Positions 61,144 through 64,000 of a stretch of DNA of 64,000 nt are shown piece after piece. The stretch is from positions 25,495,441 to 25,559,440 of the forward strand of contig JACBWW010000008.1 in the NCBI GenBank assembly GCA_020086605.1. Direction: 5' to 3'. Numbering within the stretch: position 1 is the stretch's first letter; every line of letters starts with the position of its first letter. Under the pieces are notes generated by a model. It was not told where the DNA came from, made no database searches, and saw only the letters and a program-made list of their open reading frames with translations. Source of the stretch: Lanius collurio. Its lineage: Eukaryota > Chordata > Aves > Passeriformes > Laniidae. The position numbers were made by a program, and so were the translations under genes.

Positions 61144-64000
61144 AGCTGGGTATGACACCTGACCAGCCAGAAAGACTCTCTGCTGAAGGTACTGGAAAAT
61201 TTTAAAGTTGCAAAACTTTTAAAAAGTTTTATTTTTTTCTTTTTTAGTCATACCACCTTCTACATCATTTTATTGTGTTTTGCACACTCTTCAAGCTAAG
61301 AACTTGAAAAGCTAAGAAATATAAACTGCAAGATAACTTCAAGTACAGAGAAGATTGATTACCATTAATACTAACATATGATCTCATAGTATGTCTCTCA
61401 CTGGTTTAATATGTTCAGTTGGATAGACAAATCCTTATGAAAAATAATAAAGTAATTTCCAACACAGTAATGCATGTCCTCTGTTGTTTCAGAAAACAGA
61501 CTGAAAGGCAACTGACATCATCGTAGTGAAACAATCAAATATCCTGAAAGGCTATTTTTTAGGAATCAATACATTTTTTGTTAAGTGTCACAGTTTGACT
61601 GTCTGGGGTTTTTTCTGCCTGGTACTCAAACTGGTTTTCAAATTATACATTTGTTAGTTCTCTTTGTATTATACACAGACACACACTCAGACAGATAATA
61701 CAAGCAAGATTAATGATATCAAACCAATCATAAAAATTTCTGGCCAGTAACACTTCCCAGTAACAGGACCTAAATTACAAATATTTTTTAGTTTGAGTAA
61801 ACTAAAGCTGTAGTTACAAGGGTGGCTGGACAAGCAATATCAAAATGAAGTCAGAGAGAACCACTGTGAAACTAGAAAATTATTAGAGAATTTTAGATTT
61901 TGTTAGTGTTTTTCACAATTAAACTCCTGCGTACGACAATGTTTTTGGTAACATGATTTAAAACAAATGCAAAACTCTGTATTTTCCACCTTGAACACAA
62001 AACATGGGAAGGAAAAGATACACAATCCAGAAAGGACACTTCAGTCAATATGTAATGACTGCATGCAACAGTATTACCACAGATATTTAATCTGTTTTAA
62101 AGACTGCCCCTTTAACAGATTCAAATTAACTGTAGTGTTAAGGAGGCTTTTACCACAAAAGCTAAATAAAACTTCATAGCGAGGTTTCATTCACCAATTT
62201 TGAATAACAGCATTTTTCCTTACTTTTCCAGTTTTGGAGAGTCAGAAGATCAGAGCCACATACATCCAGTACTTCTCACTACAACTCAACAGTTCTGAAT
62301 AAACTAGTTTAATAAACTCATTTAATGTCAGTAATTGCAAAGCTTCTACACTATCTATTGTGGAAAAACTGTTGCTGTTCAGATAAACAAAGTACCTATT
62401 CTATAATTTAGGATAGGGTGTGCATGGACTAAGTATGGTCACTCCCAACAAACTGCCTTACTCTAAAAAGAGAGGCTTAATTTTGCATCATCCATAAAAG
62501 CGTGGATTAATAGTCTTTATGCTTCCCCAGTACTACACTTTCAAAACTCATAATTAAACCACCAGTTTTAGAGTACAGGAGTAAATTCAGCTAAATATCA
62601 TTGACTACCATAGTTTACCTAGCTGGTCTTAATATAATCATTGCACTCACAGTATTTGTTTTAGCTTAGGGAAATTTAAATGTTGCACACTCAAAACTGG
62701 GGAGCTGAATAAGCAAAGTTGTTCATATAATAATTGTCCTGTCATATGAACCTGACAAAAAAAAAATATAGGAGGTAGAGTTATGGATGAGAGATAACAA
62801 ACTGAACTGCAGACATCTTAACTCTCTGTGTCTTGTACTTTCCAAGAATATGTCTGGTAAACAGGCAATAGTCTTTTGGGTGGGGAAAAAAAAAAGGAAA
62901 AAAAAATCATGCTAGTGACAAGGCAACTGAACCTTCTCCCAAAGTCCTTGGCATCTCCCGTAACATCCTAATAAACCTGCCTATTTAACAAAAATTTTAA
63001 ATCCTCTATGAGTTCAGAGAAGTCTAAGGTTCTCTTAAGTGGTCTGTGATAGGTTCTAGAAAACAACTCGAAAAACAAGAAGCATACAAGACTGGAAGAT
63101 ATCTTACAGCTACTAATTTACACATGTACAGAAACAGAAATAATTTAATGGCCAGAAGTTTCAGGACATTATTCAGATCACATTACAGCATATGAGACCC
63201 CTATAAATAAAGTACAGAGAGGAGACACTGGTGAAAATCCCACTCCCCTCACTTTTAGTGGGTAGAGAGAAAATATTTATGCTCCTCCCAAACACCTATC
63301 CATTTAACTCAATGAGAATTTTTAAAATTAGAATGCTTGACTGAACACTGTCATATGTTAAAGTGGACACATCTTAGAAATAGATTTTAAATTAAAATAA
63401 CAGAACTTAGTTGTTTCAGCTTTATAACATTGCAGTACTTCTAAAATAAAACACTTCAATTGCATTCTACAATTACAGGTCTATTACATTTTTATTTGAA
63501 TTTTCCCCACAAATATCACTATGTTATTTTCAAAAGTCAGATTAAGGATTTTTACTGATGCAAGATTTCCAAAAAACAGAGATGCTGTACAGTGTTTCTA
63601 TTTTGCTTTGGAGCAGAGTCTCATCAAAAACTCTACCTTCCATACAGAGAGAAATTCCTCACTAAATCATGTAACTGCTACAATTTAATATAATAAAGAA
63701 AACAAGACAACACATTCATACATGTTAATCCATTTTACCCCAAAAGCAAAGAAAATAAAAGATACAGGCAGAATTATCTGTTCTATTATATTGAAATGTC
63801 TAAGTTATTTGTATCTTCCAATCAGCCAAAACATTTCTCAGGATCAATTTTAGCAACATATTTTGAAAGTCAGTATTCCTAATCATTTATAAATACTTCT
63901 AATCAAGCACTGCAATACCATAAAACAAACAACGAAATTCATTGCAAATCAACAACAAATGCTCCCTCAGAAATCAAGTTTTCTCCCACAAATCTACCCA

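Larger units (their letters stand above)
1..64000 (-). other. NIPBL: NIPBL transcription unit (internal part, 5' exon 2 to exon 10)
   Basis: All recognised exons lie on the minus strand in the order expected for NIPBL, the SCC2-type subunit that with MAU2 (SCC4) loads cohesin onto chromatin in the nucleus. Nine coding exons total 3022 coding bases (64, 166, 131, 100, 152, 161, 94, 633 and 1521) and end one base into codon 1008. The exon phases fit the human gene as I recall it. Neither end is here: the untranslated first exon and promoter lie above 64000, and exon 11 onward below 1. Large introns and no competing gene on either strand make this a single-gene window. Confidence 0.96.
40423..64000 (-). 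other. NIPBL: NIPBL intron 1 (3' part)
   Basis: At least 23.6 kb of AT-rich sequence between the exon 2 acceptor (TTTTGTGTTTAG) and the window end. No CpG-rich promoter region occurs, so exon 1 lies beyond 64000. It holds several CR1 fragments, one GA/GT microsatellite, a CTCF-like motif at 45115 and a short LTR-like match at 57842. The open frames (longest 54444-54815, 57037-57393, 57397-57723 on the plus strand) have no family resemblance. Confidence 0.88.

Noticed and set aside
40423..64000. Possible location of NIPBL exon 1 and promoter
   Set aside because: No CpG-rich or GC-rich stretch is visible anywhere in this interval, so the promoter must lie outside.

Overview
The window comes from an avian nuclear genome, probably a non-galliform bird (that last part is inference). 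The host call rests on CR1 retrotransposon fragments, one ending in the typical tail at 19591-19600, on an AT-rich intronic background, and on protein-level near-identity to vertebrate NIPBL.

One gene accounts for the whole window: NIPBL (Nipped-B-like, the SCC2 cohesin loader), on the minus strand. Transcription runs from high to low coordinates. I placed nine coding exons at the nucleotide level. By the usual vertebrate numbering these are exon 2 (40279-40422, with start codon at 40342), 3 (37638-37803), 4 (36384-36514), 5 (33142-33241), 6 (31395-31546), 7 (30227-30387), 8 (26174-26267), 9 (15946-16578) and 10 (2076-3596). Together they encode residues 1 to about 1008: the N-terminal MAU2-binding end, a long disordered Q/S/P-rich and charged region, and the HP1-type PxVxL motif. 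All introns are GT-AG and every exon join keeps the frame. Exon 1 (promoter, CpG island) lies beyond 64000. Exon 11 onward, including the HEAT-repeat cohesin-loading body, lies below position 1.

Layout: 1-2075 is intron 10; 2076-3596 exon 10; 3597-15945 intron 9, with a decayed endogenous retrovirus pol remnant at 4.7-6.1 kb; 15946-16578 exon 9; 16579-26173 intron 8, with two CR1 copies; 26174-40422 exons 8 to 2 separated by shorter introns; 40423-64000 the 3' part of the very long intron 1, with several CR1 fragments, microsatellites and a CTCF-like motif.

No prokaryotic system, RNA gene, CRISPR array or second protein-coding gene is supported. The points most worth a second look are the short 33-bp repeat array and decapeptide repeats in exon 10, two overlapping upstream ORFs in the exon 2 leader, the retroviral remnant in intron 9, and a few candidate regulatory motifs.
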